From NCBI GenBank assembly GCA_032622095.1, contig CP136065.1:62973094-63037093 (forward strand): a stretch of DNA of 64,000 bases. Reading direction: 5' to 3'. Below the pieces are notes generated by a model. That model saw nothing but the letters and a program-made list of their open reading frames with translations, made no database searches and was not told the DNA's origin. A program made the position numbers and the translations under genes. This document shows, piece after piece, positions 1 through 11,700 of this stretch. This stretch comes from Siphonodentalium dalli (taxonomy: Eukaryota > Mollusca > Scaphopoda > Gadilida > Siphonodentaliidae). Numbering within the stretch: the first letter of the stretch is position 1; every line of letters starts with the position of its first letter.

Positions 1-101
1 AAACAAAATAAAAAAATATTTATTATTTGTTTTAGGGCCGATTTTACAGACCGTAAATTAGGGCCGATGAGATCGGCCCCTGGCACTGAAAGGTTTAAAG
101 T

Positions 102-422
102 ACAGACTCCACAGTTATGCTGAAGTGAGTCTGAGGTAATTGGGGGGTATTTATTACCACAAGCAAGAGTTAGCTCTGTGTGGCTGAGAATAATTTCTGC
201 ATTGAAATCATGCAGTGTGACCGTATGACAGACATTGTTTAAGTAATATTTTAGCAATATGACGAATCTACCACTAAACAGGCATTCCAACAACCGCCTG
301 ATAGGATACATCGCTTTCCCGATGATGGTGTGATTGGATGAGACTGACGTAATTATGCTGGTGGTAATAGAAATACCCCCACTTACCCCAGACTCAATCC
401 CACCATAGCTGTGGAGTCTGTG
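102..422. mobile_element. MITE-like element with about 60-bp terminal inverted repeats
   Basis: The stretch 102-165 reads as the reverse complement of 357-422 with scattered mismatches; both ends carry the outward word 'cagactccacag'. A diverged copy of the right end recurs at about 21210-21305. There is no coding capacity. Size and structure fit a non-autonomous DNA transposon, but no clear target-site duplication is seen, so the family is not assigned. Positions 1-101 hold nothing recognisable apart from a short dyad around 'gccgatgagatcggc'. Confidence 0.55.
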
Positions 423-584
423 TTTTAACCAGAACTGTAGACAAGATTGCGTCCCATCAGTGCGGCAATTTGTACTGATATCACTAGATCTTTTTGATCG
501 ACATTTAGTAAATGCTAGGGGATTGCCAGTCAAAAATGGCGCGTTCTCATTTCTATATAGCAACGGAATGGTCATACTTCTCTT

Positions 585-1005
585 TTTTGTCACTGGAAGC
601 ACGTGGGAAGATTTTATGTCACTACAAAAAGTATTTTGTACCCACATCCTACCCCACATATATGCATGCACATATTGAACGCAACAAAATCAACATATTA
701 TATATTAGTATATGTACTAACTGAAACAGACTCCGTTCATGGGCATTATTCAGCGGCGGTCCCTTTTGGCACTGCTGTAGGGGCTTGTGCACATTTTAAC
801 TTGAACAGGCCCCATTTGGTATTCAACAGCGTATATAGGGACGACAGGCCTCTACAATTTGGCCCATTTGTGGGTACACTCTATATTTCACTAAAAAATA
901 TTATCTACCCCACACACACGTACAAATGTATATGCATGCACATATGGAATGCAACACAATCAACATAATATTACTTTAGTACTATATACTAACTAGTTCA
1001 AATAG
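585..1005 (+). repeat. Diverged direct duplication, two copies about 280 bp apart
   Basis: Copy one (about 585-735) and copy two (about 845-1005) share the order: a 'cacta-aaaa-tat' block, 'taccccaca', 'tatgcatgcacatat', 'gaa-gcaaca-aatcaacat', then 'actaact'. Short open frames across this stretch are not conserved between the copies, so it is treated as non-coding repeat. Confidence 0.6.
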
Positions 1006-1249
1006 GTCAGATTGGTTGAGGGATAAAGGGGCTAACATCACAGTAAGCTTAACAAAAACATTAATTGATCACATATTACAATTTTTTTCAACCTGACTTT
1101 CAAAGGGAGTTTTAGCACAGTCTTCCATCAAGAACCGAGTCTCTTTTAATTTTAGCGCGGATGGATGCGAGTGGGATATCGATATCTCACTAGATGGATA
1201 ACGGTTTTTATCTGATGAAAAAATACTACTATTTGATATATATATACAA

Positions 1250-1862
1250 ACATAATATGTAGCTAGTGTTGCCGCTAACCTGTTATGTCCATAAAGGGGC
1301 TTGAGCATCTATATATGCCAAATCCCCCGAGCGGGCATAAACAGTTTAAGCGACAACATTAACTACGTAATTTATTTATCCATCGCTCAAAACTTGCCTT
1401 TTGTGACGTAAATCTGTCATTTCCCTCAGTTTTACATTCGTTACTTCGATGACGCCCTTACATTTAGTAGGTCAAGTATACTAATTAGCATTCATGACGT
1501 GCACAAACCGGAGTGCAACTTAGAGCGAAATAGTATGTTGGGTTTTTTATAGTTATTCCTAGCTGGCATTTTACTAATTGTTTATAGATGTTTTTAGAGA
1601 GATATTACATCCGTTTACGACTTTTGTATCACTTGCGGTGAATTGTAGACGATGCAAACGTCCCAAAATCACAATGACGTCATTTAGATCGGTTGACGTC
1701 CCTACTTACATGCGCAATTTGCATATGCAATTACGTCATGAAAGTAGTACTAACCTAATGAAGCTACGTTGACCTAATAAAGCTACGTTGACCTAATATA
1801 CGTAACGTGTATTAGGCAGGCTTTGTGTGGGCAATAGAGGTAGTGAGCGGTGGATAAATATA
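1250..1862 (+). repeat. Tandem module, unit 1, with CRE-like and octamer-like sites
   Basis: First unit of a tandem duplication of about 610-620 bp. It opens with a hairpin (about 1253-1375) whose arms carry 'atgtagct' and 'gtttatg', and it holds a perfect TGACGTCA palindrome at 1675-1682, further GACGTC/ACGTCA half-sites, and the dyad ATTTGCATATGCAAT at 1717-1731 followed directly by 'tacgtca'. The unit ends with 'gcggtggataaatata'. It may be an inverted-repeat transposon that carries, by chance or by use, CREB/ATF-like and POU-like sites. A regulatory role is inference. Confidence 0.7.
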
Positions 1863-2484
1863 GAATATGTAGCTAATGTCGTCGCTTAAAATGTTTATGT
1901 CCGTGAGGGGGATTTGAGCAAATCGCCAAATCCACCGAGCGGACATAAACAGTTTAAGTGACAACATTAGCTACATATTTTATTTATCCATCGCACAAAA
2001 CATGCCTTGTGTGCTGTTGTGTGCGGTAAATCTGTCATTTTCCTCAGTGTTACATTCGTTACTTCGATGACGCCCTTACATTTATTAGGTCAAGAAAACT
2101 AATTAGCATTCATGACGTGGCAAACCCGGAGTACAGCTTTGAGCGAAATAGTTCGTTGGGTTTGTTAATAGTTATTCTAAGCTGGCCTTTAGCTAATGGT
2201 TTATAGATGTTTTAGAGCGAAAACACATATCCGATTGCGAATTTTGTATCAATTGCGGTGAATTATGGACGATAAAAAGGTCACAAAATCACAATGACGT
2301 CATTCAGGTCTGTTGACGCCCCTAGTTACCTGCGCAATTTGCATATGCAATTACGTCATGAAAGTAGTACTAACCTAATAAAGATACGTTGACCTAATAA
2401 AGCTACTTTGACGTAATAAACGTAACGTTTATTATGCAGGCTTTATGTAGGCAATATAGGTAGTGAGCGGTGGATAAATATATA
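1863..2484 (+). repeat. Tandem module, unit 2, with CRE-like and octamer-like sites
   Basis: Second unit of the tandem pair, collinear with the first. The leading hairpin is clearer here: about 50-bp imperfect arms around 1863-1910 and 1932-1980. TGACGTCA (2295-2302) and the ATTTGCATATGCAAT dyad (2337-2351) with its downstream 'tacgtca' are kept exactly while surrounding bases have drifted. The unit lies about 2.5 kb upstream of the gene A start codon. Confidence 0.7.
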
Positions 2485-2486
2485 TA

Positions 2487-2700
2487 CTAGCAGGGTTACC
2501 CGGCGTTGGCCAGATTAAACTAGTCTGACACCCTCTGTTGTGGATATTCGGTGGGAATAGAGAAATACTCTTGTATCCAAATGGCATCATTCTTATACAC
2601 GGATTATAAGTAATGGCTCACAGTTTCGGAGTTTTTATTTGTCTACAACTGAGCGTATTTCAGACGTTATCATTTTTTAAATCGTACAGTCGACGTGGTT
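2487..2700 (+). mobile_element. Dispersed repeat head ('ctagcagggttacccggcg' type)
   Basis: The 'actagcagggttacccggcg' head is followed by a body including 'cattcttatacacggatta' and 'ggctcacag'. The same body recurs at 14310-14510 and 51870-51975. The head resembles the start of the other 'actagc' repeats in this window. Non-coding; transposon class unresolved. The rest up to about 2950 has no recognisable feature. Confidence 0.5.
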
Positions 2701-2956
2701 GGAACTGATGTTTGTTTTGTTTTTGTGTTTGGTTTTAAATATTTGTTATTGGGATCAAACATTAGTTCAAAATAGGACAATTAGGTTTTCATATCATCAT
2801 TTCATATCTCCATGAAGATACAGATGTTTTGAAGAAATGTCCAGGCCCACCTCTGTTCTTGGTGCTATACTGGCTAATTATTCTCAGCTTATAACAAATG
2901 TTGCTACATATCAGCTACATGTGCCCGACACAGAGCAATATTTATAAAAAAAAGTT

Positions 2957-3322
2957 CTATAAAATCAAAGATATTCTCTGTATCGGACAGATATACCCTT
3001 CTATTGCTACTGACTGTTTTCTTTTATCTTTTTTAAATATCTTGAACAGGAAACACTCAATTTTGTTATAATACATGAACCATTCTAACATGCCATCCTC
3101 TGACTGCTCAATGCCCCTCGTTTTGCAAGAATATATGTATCTCTTAAACAGAATGACAAATAAACTTGTAATGCTTTCTTCTATGTCTGTTTTTGTTGGC
3201 TCACTATATGAATGCCCTGATTCCCGTCCCCATATAAATCTGACAATCGAGAAGATATAATCATTCAAGTGACGTAATTCGGTCACCATTTTTCGAGGTT
3301 GTGATATTGTTACGCCAAACAT
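2957..3322 (-). pseudogene. LINE ORF2 C-terminal remnant (tentative)
   Basis: A 121-residue open frame on the minus strand. Its middle, with 'FVILFKRYIYSCKTRGIEQ', resembles the region downstream of the reverse transcriptase in many animal LINE ORF2 proteins, where a hydrophobic stretch precedes a 'yIy-cR/K' motif. No reverse transcriptase or endonuclease motif is present, so at most a 5'-truncated fragment is left. The assignment rests on pattern memory only; it could be a chance frame. Confidence 0.3.
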
Positions 3323-3329
3323 TGCTTAG

Positions 3330-4941
3330 AACTAATTATGGAGATTACTACAGCTGATCCGTGCTGATTTTCATATTATTGGTTCAATTATATCAACTTA
3401 GCAAATTTATACTGATTTGTACTGAACATTGGCGGTGCCCACTATGGACTTCTCTTTGTGTGGCAAAGAAGAGGTGGAGCAGTGGTTGATAATCAGTCAT
3501 CATTTGGTTTCCTGCATGTCTCCACGCAGAACAACTAAATTGAGAGTAGATTCTACTGATTATGAATTTATTCTGAGATTTGGTTCCATGATATATGATA
3601 TATGTTGGTTCTCTGCTAATAACCCAATTTAGTGTGAAGAATAATTGATTCTCAGATTTGGTTCAAAATGAAGAATAACTAAGCTGTGATCGCGATGCCA
3701 GGAGAGCTTCTGTGTTTGTTATTGACAATCATTTCAAAGGTTAGCTGGACTGCTGAAATCTAACAAACAAATCAGGACCGTGCCAGTAAATGGCTCGCTC
3801 CTAGCTGAATGTTCAAAGAAAGTTCACACAGCCGGGCTTCTTCAGTTAACAAACATGTACATGTATCTTGCGCAAACATTGTGACGGTTACTCATAACAA
3901 ACCGTATATCATCAGAGCAGGTGCGTTGAGAAACGACAATGTGTCTGCTTCATATATGTCTATAGCATTTGATAGTAAGAAAGTACTATTACAGGCGAGA
4001 TTCTTCAGTTAACACACATGTAAATATATCTTGCGCAAACATATCTATGGCTACTCATCACAAACCTTACAGCAACAGATCAGGGTGTGTTGAGAAACGA
4101 CGATATGTCAGTTTCCTATATGTCTAAAGCAATTGATAATAAGAAATTACTATTACACAACTATGACCTGACATTCGACCGGTCGATATCCACACCCACT
4201 GTAGTTGATGGTTGCATACATGAGATTGCCACTGACTACATTTGTATCATCCCCTCCCATCTGCAGTGTTGCTAATAGTTAGGCATTGACCAAGAGGCAT
4301 GCGAGATAGAGAGAGCAAAGAAATTGAACGTGGACGATGTCAGGTCACCGTATTGTTTTTATTTTATCGTATTGAGGAAATTAGCACCATTATATTAGTT
4401 TGTAGAGAAAATGGAAATTGCACTTATTTGTTGTAATTAGCACCGTTAATTACATATCTAAAGTATGCACATAACATTTAAATTGATTGGCATCTCTAAT
4501 GCCTTGTCGATCTGATACTAGTGTGTACTGTGACAAGCTGTTGATGCACTCCTGTCATATCGGTTTATCGCAGAACACGATCAGGACGAACTGAATCGAG
4601 AGATTCATCGGACAACAGAAGGATTCAATGTGACTGAACTTATATTTAATTGTTCAAGACGTGGAAAGCTCTATCTTGTGTCCATCCACGGTTCCTACCT
4701 CGTTGTTTGAAAAACAAGATATCACCACATAAGGGCTCCATCATATATAAATGACCATAGAGGTTATGGATGTCGCCGTTGTTCATTTTCTATTTAGTTA
4801 ACATATGTTGGATAAGTTATTCGAATCACGGAACATCTCCCAAAGCCAGGATTAAGACAGTGTTGTAATTTCAAACATATATTTGAGAAACCGCTTGTTT
4901 GACTTTTGATCCATAAAACTCAAAACATTGATACAGTCAGC
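3330..4941 (+). promoter_or_regulatory. Upstream/5' region of gene A, homologous to 38610-39852
   Basis: No coding sequence is seen. The stretch aligns in order, with indels, to the DNA upstream of gene B: for example 'actatgga-ttctctttgtg' at 3443 and 38697, 'agctgaatgttcaaagaaa' at 3803 and 39105, 'cagaacac' then 'gaactgaatcgaga' near 4575 and 39429, and 'tcattttctattta' near 4785 and 39655. Homology running up to the start codon supports this as shared promoter and 5' UTR sequence and marks the left edge of the tandem duplication near 3330. Confidence 0.6.
4744..4751 (+). promoter_or_regulatory. Candidate TATA box of gene A
   Basis: TATATAAA lies about 190 bp upstream of the proposed start codon inside the conserved upstream region. 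The aligned gene B stretch near 39610 has no such word. Position is plausible for a promoter with a 5' UTR of roughly 160 bases, but TATA-like words are common in AT-rich DNA. Confidence 0.3.
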
Positions 4942-5283
4942 ATGCAACAAACAACGGAACGCAGGCCTCCAAAATCGAGGACAATTAAAGGACACACATT
5001 ATGTTGGTTCTGGGAACAGTTTAAATTTGGATTGTTGTGTGCCTTGCTGCTCAATGTTGACGGCGTTAGCGCCCATCCTTTTGCATATCAAGCAGATGGT
5101 TTTCTGACTGAAACAAAGCTGACAAATGTCAAGAGATGTGAAACAATGTGTACGAGACATGCTTACTGTACAAAGATTGGATTCAACGTTAAATCAAAGA
5201 TGTGCGCTCTCATGCATCCAGATGATTCGGCAGCGATAGGACCGCCAAAGGAGTGGTTCATGCTAGACACCGAAGGCAACAAG
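4942..5283 (+). CDS. Gene A exon 1: signal peptide and PAN/apple-like module
   Basis: Starts at ATG 4942 (MQQTTERR...) and ends at AAG before GTGAGA, phase 0, 114 codons. A basic n-region is followed by the hydrophobic core FGLLCALLLNV and a likely cleavage after GVSA. The mature part has the spacing RCETMC, then AYC, then KMCAL, the pattern of a short PAN/apple domain, and ends EWFMLDTEGNK. Upstream in-frame codons to 4906 lack an ATG, so 4942 is chosen. The exon B counterpart shares most residues from TIKGH onward, whereas the first residues differ, which suggests a drifting start region. PAN is my best family call; with only four core cysteines it could be a related apple-like fold. Confidence 0.8.
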
Positions 5284-8200
5284 GTGAGATATAAATGGTG
5301 TACTCGCGTTATATATATATAGAATACACACGTAGTGTTTCTGAATACCAAATTTACACCACGAGTGGGATTGATGATTTACCACACGAGCTTTAGCGAG
5401 TGTGGTAAATCATCAATCCCACGAGTGGTGTAAATTTGGTATTCAGAAACACTACGTGTGTATTTTGTTTATACCATGACCGGTACAGGAGCAAAAAAGC
5501 GCTATGAAATCGAAATAAATCCACTTAAATTAAGACGATTCTTTCGCACCATTCACATTCATACCCGTTGTGTTCCCCACACTTAGCCGTACACGACGTA
5601 CACTATCACAGCTGATCAGGCGTATTGATACATTGAATTATGTCAACACTCAATTGTACGAATATGGCATCAGTGTAGCCAATTCACAATAAACTGTAAT
5701 GAAACCGCCATAAATAAACAACATGAATATATTTGGGAATACGAATTTAATGAATATAAATATAACACATTGCGGGAACTTTTTTTTCTCCGCCGGACAG
5801 TCAACAGGAAACCACGGAAGTCATTTTGAAATCCACCGTTTGTTGTTCTAGTTTGTTGCGTCTATTTCTTGAAATATATTTCCACGGAATCAACTGTTCG
5901 TTTTTATCGCATTAGTGACTGTTAGTGTGTATAATATTCAATTGAATCGAAAGTATCAAATTGTTTTCATCGCGAGGCGCTACGTTTTAAAAATAGCGTC
6001 ATTTTGATCGAGGTCACGTAAGGTTAATGAAAGGTCAACTCGGATGTAGTTCTACTATAGGTATAAACTTTAACCATTGAAATGCCATTCAAACGTGTTA
6101 CCCACAGTAGAAACGTGTTACCCACGGTCGGACTCCTGTTCACACACAGTAGGGTGTACAGCACAAATATATTATATACCATGTTTGTACACAGTACAAT
6201 AGGGAGTCATGGTATAAATAATGTTTACATAGCCCGTCTGGGTTACACTAAATCATGTTTGGTGATTGGTCAACTGCCAATTGGGTCACCCGGTTTACAT
6301 CCCAATAATGCGAAGAGTGTCACGAACAGGAAGTTACAAACTGTTGACCTAATCTGGACTAATCACTAAACGCGATCAGCAGATTAATTGGGCTTGCTTT
6401 CAAAAGATCAGCCGAATTACATCTGAAGCCAGTAATTTCTAACGATCACGTTATCGTAGCTAAGAGTTTGGAAATATTATACTGGGCTGCTTCAATGTGC
6501 TGCATGGGCTATTCTCAAATTATCGGCAGGTTTCGTGAAAATAAATAAGAACACACTCAGCTTTTTTCTGGGAATACATCATCAAAGCTATATCAATATA
6601 AAAATGAATGTATTGGGGTGTGTTATTGAGCGCTATGGTAGTTGGGGGGGGACATTTGTTTTTGCATTTATTTCATATGGTTTCATTGTTGAGGTCTTGG
6701 GTCATGTAATAAACAACTCGTCCCCAAAGGCTCGGTCCAGACCTAATTTACTGGACTCGTTTTGTAAATTCTGCTATAAACTGGGTACTCGTTGCAGATC
6801 CTCTATTTATTACACTAGCTGGGTACCCGTCCTGGCGGGGAGAGTCGTTGTGTTTTTTTATTGGCATCCCCATCGACACCCCAAAAATGGTGGAAATCGG
6901 CCCAGCGGATCCCTGATACAGGTTCAGGGTCATTTGAAAGGTCAAAGTCACGCCGCATGGGCACCGCCTTTGACGAAATTGCTCAGTGCCTCAAACTACC
7001 CCCACACACCAAATTTGGTGGAAATCGGCCCAGCGGATACCGAGATACGGGTTGAAGGTCAATTGAAAGGTCAAGGTCACGCCGCAAAAGCATGCGGGTG
7101 TGACGAAATTGTTCGGCGCCTCAAACTACCCCCACACACCAAATTCGGTGGAAATCGGCTCAGCGGATCCCGAGATATGAGTTCAAGGTCACTCGAAGGT
7201 CAAGGTGAGCGTCGTTGTGTTTTTTTTTATTTCATTGGCATCCCCATCTACACCAACACCCCAAAAATGGTGGAAATCGGCCCAGCGGATACCGAGATAC
7301 GGGTTCAAGGTCATTTGAAAGGTCAAGGTCAAGGTCACGGGCATCCGGGTGTGGCGAAATTGCTCAGCGCCTCAAACTACCCGTTTCCACCAAATTCGTT
7401 GGAAATCGGCTCAGCGGATCCCGAGATATGAGTTCAAGGTCACTCGAATGTTAAGGTCACGCCGCACGGGCATCCGGTGTGACGAAATTTCTCAGCGCCT
7501 CAAACTACCCGTTTCCACCAAATTCGTTGGAAATCGGCTCAGCGGATCCCGAGATATGAGTTCAAGGTCACTCGAAGGTCAATGTCACGCCGCACGGACA
7601 AACGGATAGGCCCATGTTACTCCTCGGTCAAACTACATACCCGTACCAGGTTTCGTAAAAATCGTTTCAGCCGTTTTCGAGTCCATCGCGGACAGACACA
7701 CACACACAAACTTTCCTCAAATATATATTAGACCAGAAACATGACTATATGAGTGTATATGAGCGTATATGAGCAAGAACACGGGCGCATGCGAAATTGG
7801 ACCCGATTTGACCATGAATAGTCAATTTTGAAGGTCAAGGTATGGTCGAGGTCACGATTTGACCCGTCCAATACACTCCCCGGACAAAAGTAACCCTATG
7901 TATCAAATTTCGTCCGTAGAAATCCGTCAGTTTTACCCGATTTGACTTCCACTCAAGTAGATAAACGCTCTTTGATAGGGACGCCTCATATACACACGCT
8001 CATTAATTATCAAGCTTCAAAAGAATCCAGTTAACCAATTTCAATGTAAATAAACCAAACGTGTAGCCAAGAAATAGCTAAGATCTGTTACACAGCTTTA
8101 ACCAAAATTTCGGCCATTCTGGAAGCCATCTCAGGTAAATGGATTTGATCGACTTTTACCCGAGTGCAGATTTGAGACCTAGACAATGGATTTGCCCCAC

Positions 8201-8721
8201 TTTATACTTAGATTAGATTCCAGACCATAACGATGATGATATTTAGTGAACTTTTACCCGGCACCTAACTCTACATGATTTCGCACTAAGGAAGGTGAGG
8301 AAAATAATAGCATAAAAATATAAATGTATCCAAAATAGACTAAGAATATCAGCTGTAACAAAAATGTATATATCAGAAATTGTAAATGCTATATTTTGGG
8401 ACGGAGCCGGCAAATGCCGTATTTTCACTCAGGTAGATAAACGATTCTTAATAGCCTGCACATTGAAAATATCTGTGTGTATTTTACGATATACGTTCGA
8501 TGACGTTGTGCTGTTTACGTTGTGTGAATTTAGAGTTGTCCTTCCTGTATCGGGTCACATCACGCCGTACCAAGGACTCTAGCACTGGGGAGTGGAGAAT
8601 GGGTGCCATGTTACTCCTCGGGTCAAACTACATACCCGTGCCAAGTTTCGTCAAAATCGGCTCAACCGTTTTCGAGTCCATCGCGGACACACACACACAC
8701 AAACACACACACACACCCTCT

Positions 8722-8755
<34 letters not shown>

Positions 8756-11700
8756 CCCTCCCTCCCTCACACACCCTCACACACAAACTTTCCTCAAATA
8801 TAAAATAGATGAACCAAAACCTCGGTAAAACATACATAAATCAACAAATGGGACGTGAAACTAACATCGGCTTATATAAGGCATGCGATGACGTTTCGCG
8901 AACTATGCGTTGTCCATTTAAACAAAACCTATTTGACGTATTTAATGCCGTAAATTTAATTAAATCAAGTTTCAAACTCTTCAGTCATAAGAGTTTGTTG
9001 GAAAAACACTAACGACAAACCCGCCGGAAGTCAAAGGTTACGTTTGCGCAACAATAAAACATTTTGTTATGCCTGGTACCATTTCCTGTTGTGCTATGAA
9101 CGTTGCTTTGGCCGTTGCTTTTCACAATTTATAGAATGGGTTTATTGCATGGACTAAGGGTAGGATCATGCTATAAATCGTAGGAAAAAAGTGTGTCAAC
9201 TGATTAACGTTACTGCACATATTTGTTGTGAAGCGATAGTAAAACGAGAGCCGTGAGTTCTTAAATCAACAATTGGGAAGTGAAACATCGGCTTACATAA
9301 GACCTGTTTTGGCGTTTCATGAACTATGCGTTGTTTGTTCACGTAAATAACTAGTCCCAGATAAATAAAGAGTAAATTTTATAAAAATAACTTCATTTGT
9401 TAGAGTTTGTTGAAAAAATAACAAACGAAAAACCCTCCGGAAGTCACAGGTTACGTTTGCGCAACAATAATACATGTTGGCACACTTGGCACTATTTCCT
9501 GTTGTGCAACGAACATTGCATATCACAATTTATATAATGGTTTAGTGAATTGAGTATGGGTAGGATCTAGTAATAAATAGATAGAACGAGTGTGTGAACT
9601 GGTTAAAGTTATTGCACGAGTTTGTTGTGACGTGGGTTCGTGTTTTACCTTGCGACACGACAAACGCGTACAATAACATTAACATGTTCACACAACTGCG
9701 TTGTTCTATATTTAATGCATACTCTGACGATTATAGCTTGTAATATAGAGAAATTCAGGGCGATATTGTTTTATTTAATTGAACAAACGTGCGCTTTATG
9801 TAGACTATACCTCATAATTTAGTGAAGACATTTTCTGTTAAAAGTTTACGTCGCCAAGGACGTTTTTGACGTAATCGGCTCGTATATATTGTTCAAGGAC
9901 AAGACAACATTTTTATTGAACGTTTTGGAATATTCTGTATTTTGCAAAAAAATATTAATGTGTGTGCTATAAAGCATATAACGACAAGCCTATATAAAGA
10001 ATATAACTACTCGTTCAAACCCCACAATTATGTATACAAACATGTATATCAGAAGATACTATACGCGGAAGATTTCAGAACAAATTGCTTACATTTTTCG
10101 ATAAATTTGATATCGGTTTGTTTGTGTTAGTTTAATTTGTTGTTAGAGATAGCATAAAAGATCCAGCTGCAGACCACGGGAAGAACATGCAAATCGGCCG
10201 TCGCTCTGAAACCTTTGTGGTACTACATGTACATAATTTGGATGACTAACACGAAGAGAAAGTGGTGCTTGAAGTTTTGTAATAGTTTCGTCTTATAAGA
10301 TAGCGCGATATACCTTTTCCAGACATTCCGTTTGGAACCGATTCCGGAATTCCAGAACGCAGATGGCAATGGTTTTGATTGGGACCCGAACATCATGTGT
10401 CAATATTGTTATGTTTATGACTTCAAAGGGTATTTGTTAGACATGTAATGCGCGTAGAAGTGCATTATCAACCTATTTTTGGTACCGTGAACAATTTAAT
10501 ATGAAAAATTATTTTGTATTTTTAATTGTGTATGTTGGAGCCCGAACCGCCAAGTGGCTTTGACCAAATGTACCTTTATTATTTTTCTTAGCGTGGCCTA
10601 TTTTAAACGAATGGAGGCAATGCTATTTTATGTGCAAAAAACGTTAAAAAACAGTTATTGTAAAATATTGTAATAATGGCGATGTATGTTATTGAAAATT
10701 GACCATAATCAAGATGACAGAGCAGCTATCATTAAAATATTTAAAATATGTATTTTCACGAATGTTTCTTACTGTCACTGGCTTATTCTCACATTACTCG
10801 GATTAGAAAATCACAGCGAAAATTCGAAATATTTAGAAAAGAAATAATGGCCCTCCCTACCAACATCATCGCAATTCAACCAGTGTTCGCCCTGGCCAGA
10901 AATTCTTTGTAGCCATTTTTTAGCCACTTGTGCAATTTTGTTAGCCACTTTTGAAAACGTTTAGCCACATACTGTGGGATAATTTAGCGTAAGATGCAAT
11001 ACCATATAAACATTTATTTACTCAATGTTATTAGCACTTATAAGTCATACCAATATACAACATCAACATTCAAATATTCCGGAGACAGTATATTTCGTTG
11101 CTTCGTTTTATAAGATTCTGGGTAGAAAACGCTTGTTCGCAATTGACACTTGACACTTGTTGACACTGGTTCACAATGCTGAATTGCCGACAAATTACTA
11201 ACTATAGGAAAGAGTTCTTTATTTCTGATCGCAAACTGAACATAATTGTCTATATCTTCCATGTGCCTTTTGATCCTACACACTTTCCTGATTCCCTTCT
11301 TCCTCATTAATGTCACCATCGCACATCGTTTCACACAATCCACCAAACGCTTGGAATGCTTTATGATAATATGCTTATCACACTAACGGCTCAAACAGGT
11401 TGGTCAAACTAGAGAGGATCTCCAAGTCCTCGTCATCAGCGAATCTTCTTTTCAAATTATCAACCAGAACAGACACAAACTTCATGCAGGCTGACACTGC
11501 ATCTTGTCTAAGTTTAGTTCCATCTTTAATTTCATGTCCCGAGTCTCATTGTCCCATTCAAAACTGTCCACTCCATTAACGTCAATGAAATGTGAGAAGC
11601 TATTGAATTGAGCGTATATATGACTTCACTATTTTTCAATTAGTTTAAAACACCGTAAAATAAAGCCCCTTTGTTACACAAGAAGCTATTTCATAAATTT

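Noticed and set aside
6535-7431. 298-residue open frame on the plus strand
   Set aside because: It runs through tandem subrepeats of a mobile element; the peptide repeats because the DNA does, and parallel frames are equally open.
8500-8837. His/Thr-rich and Cys/Val-rich open frames
   Set aside because: Produced by the CA microsatellite in a repeat tail.
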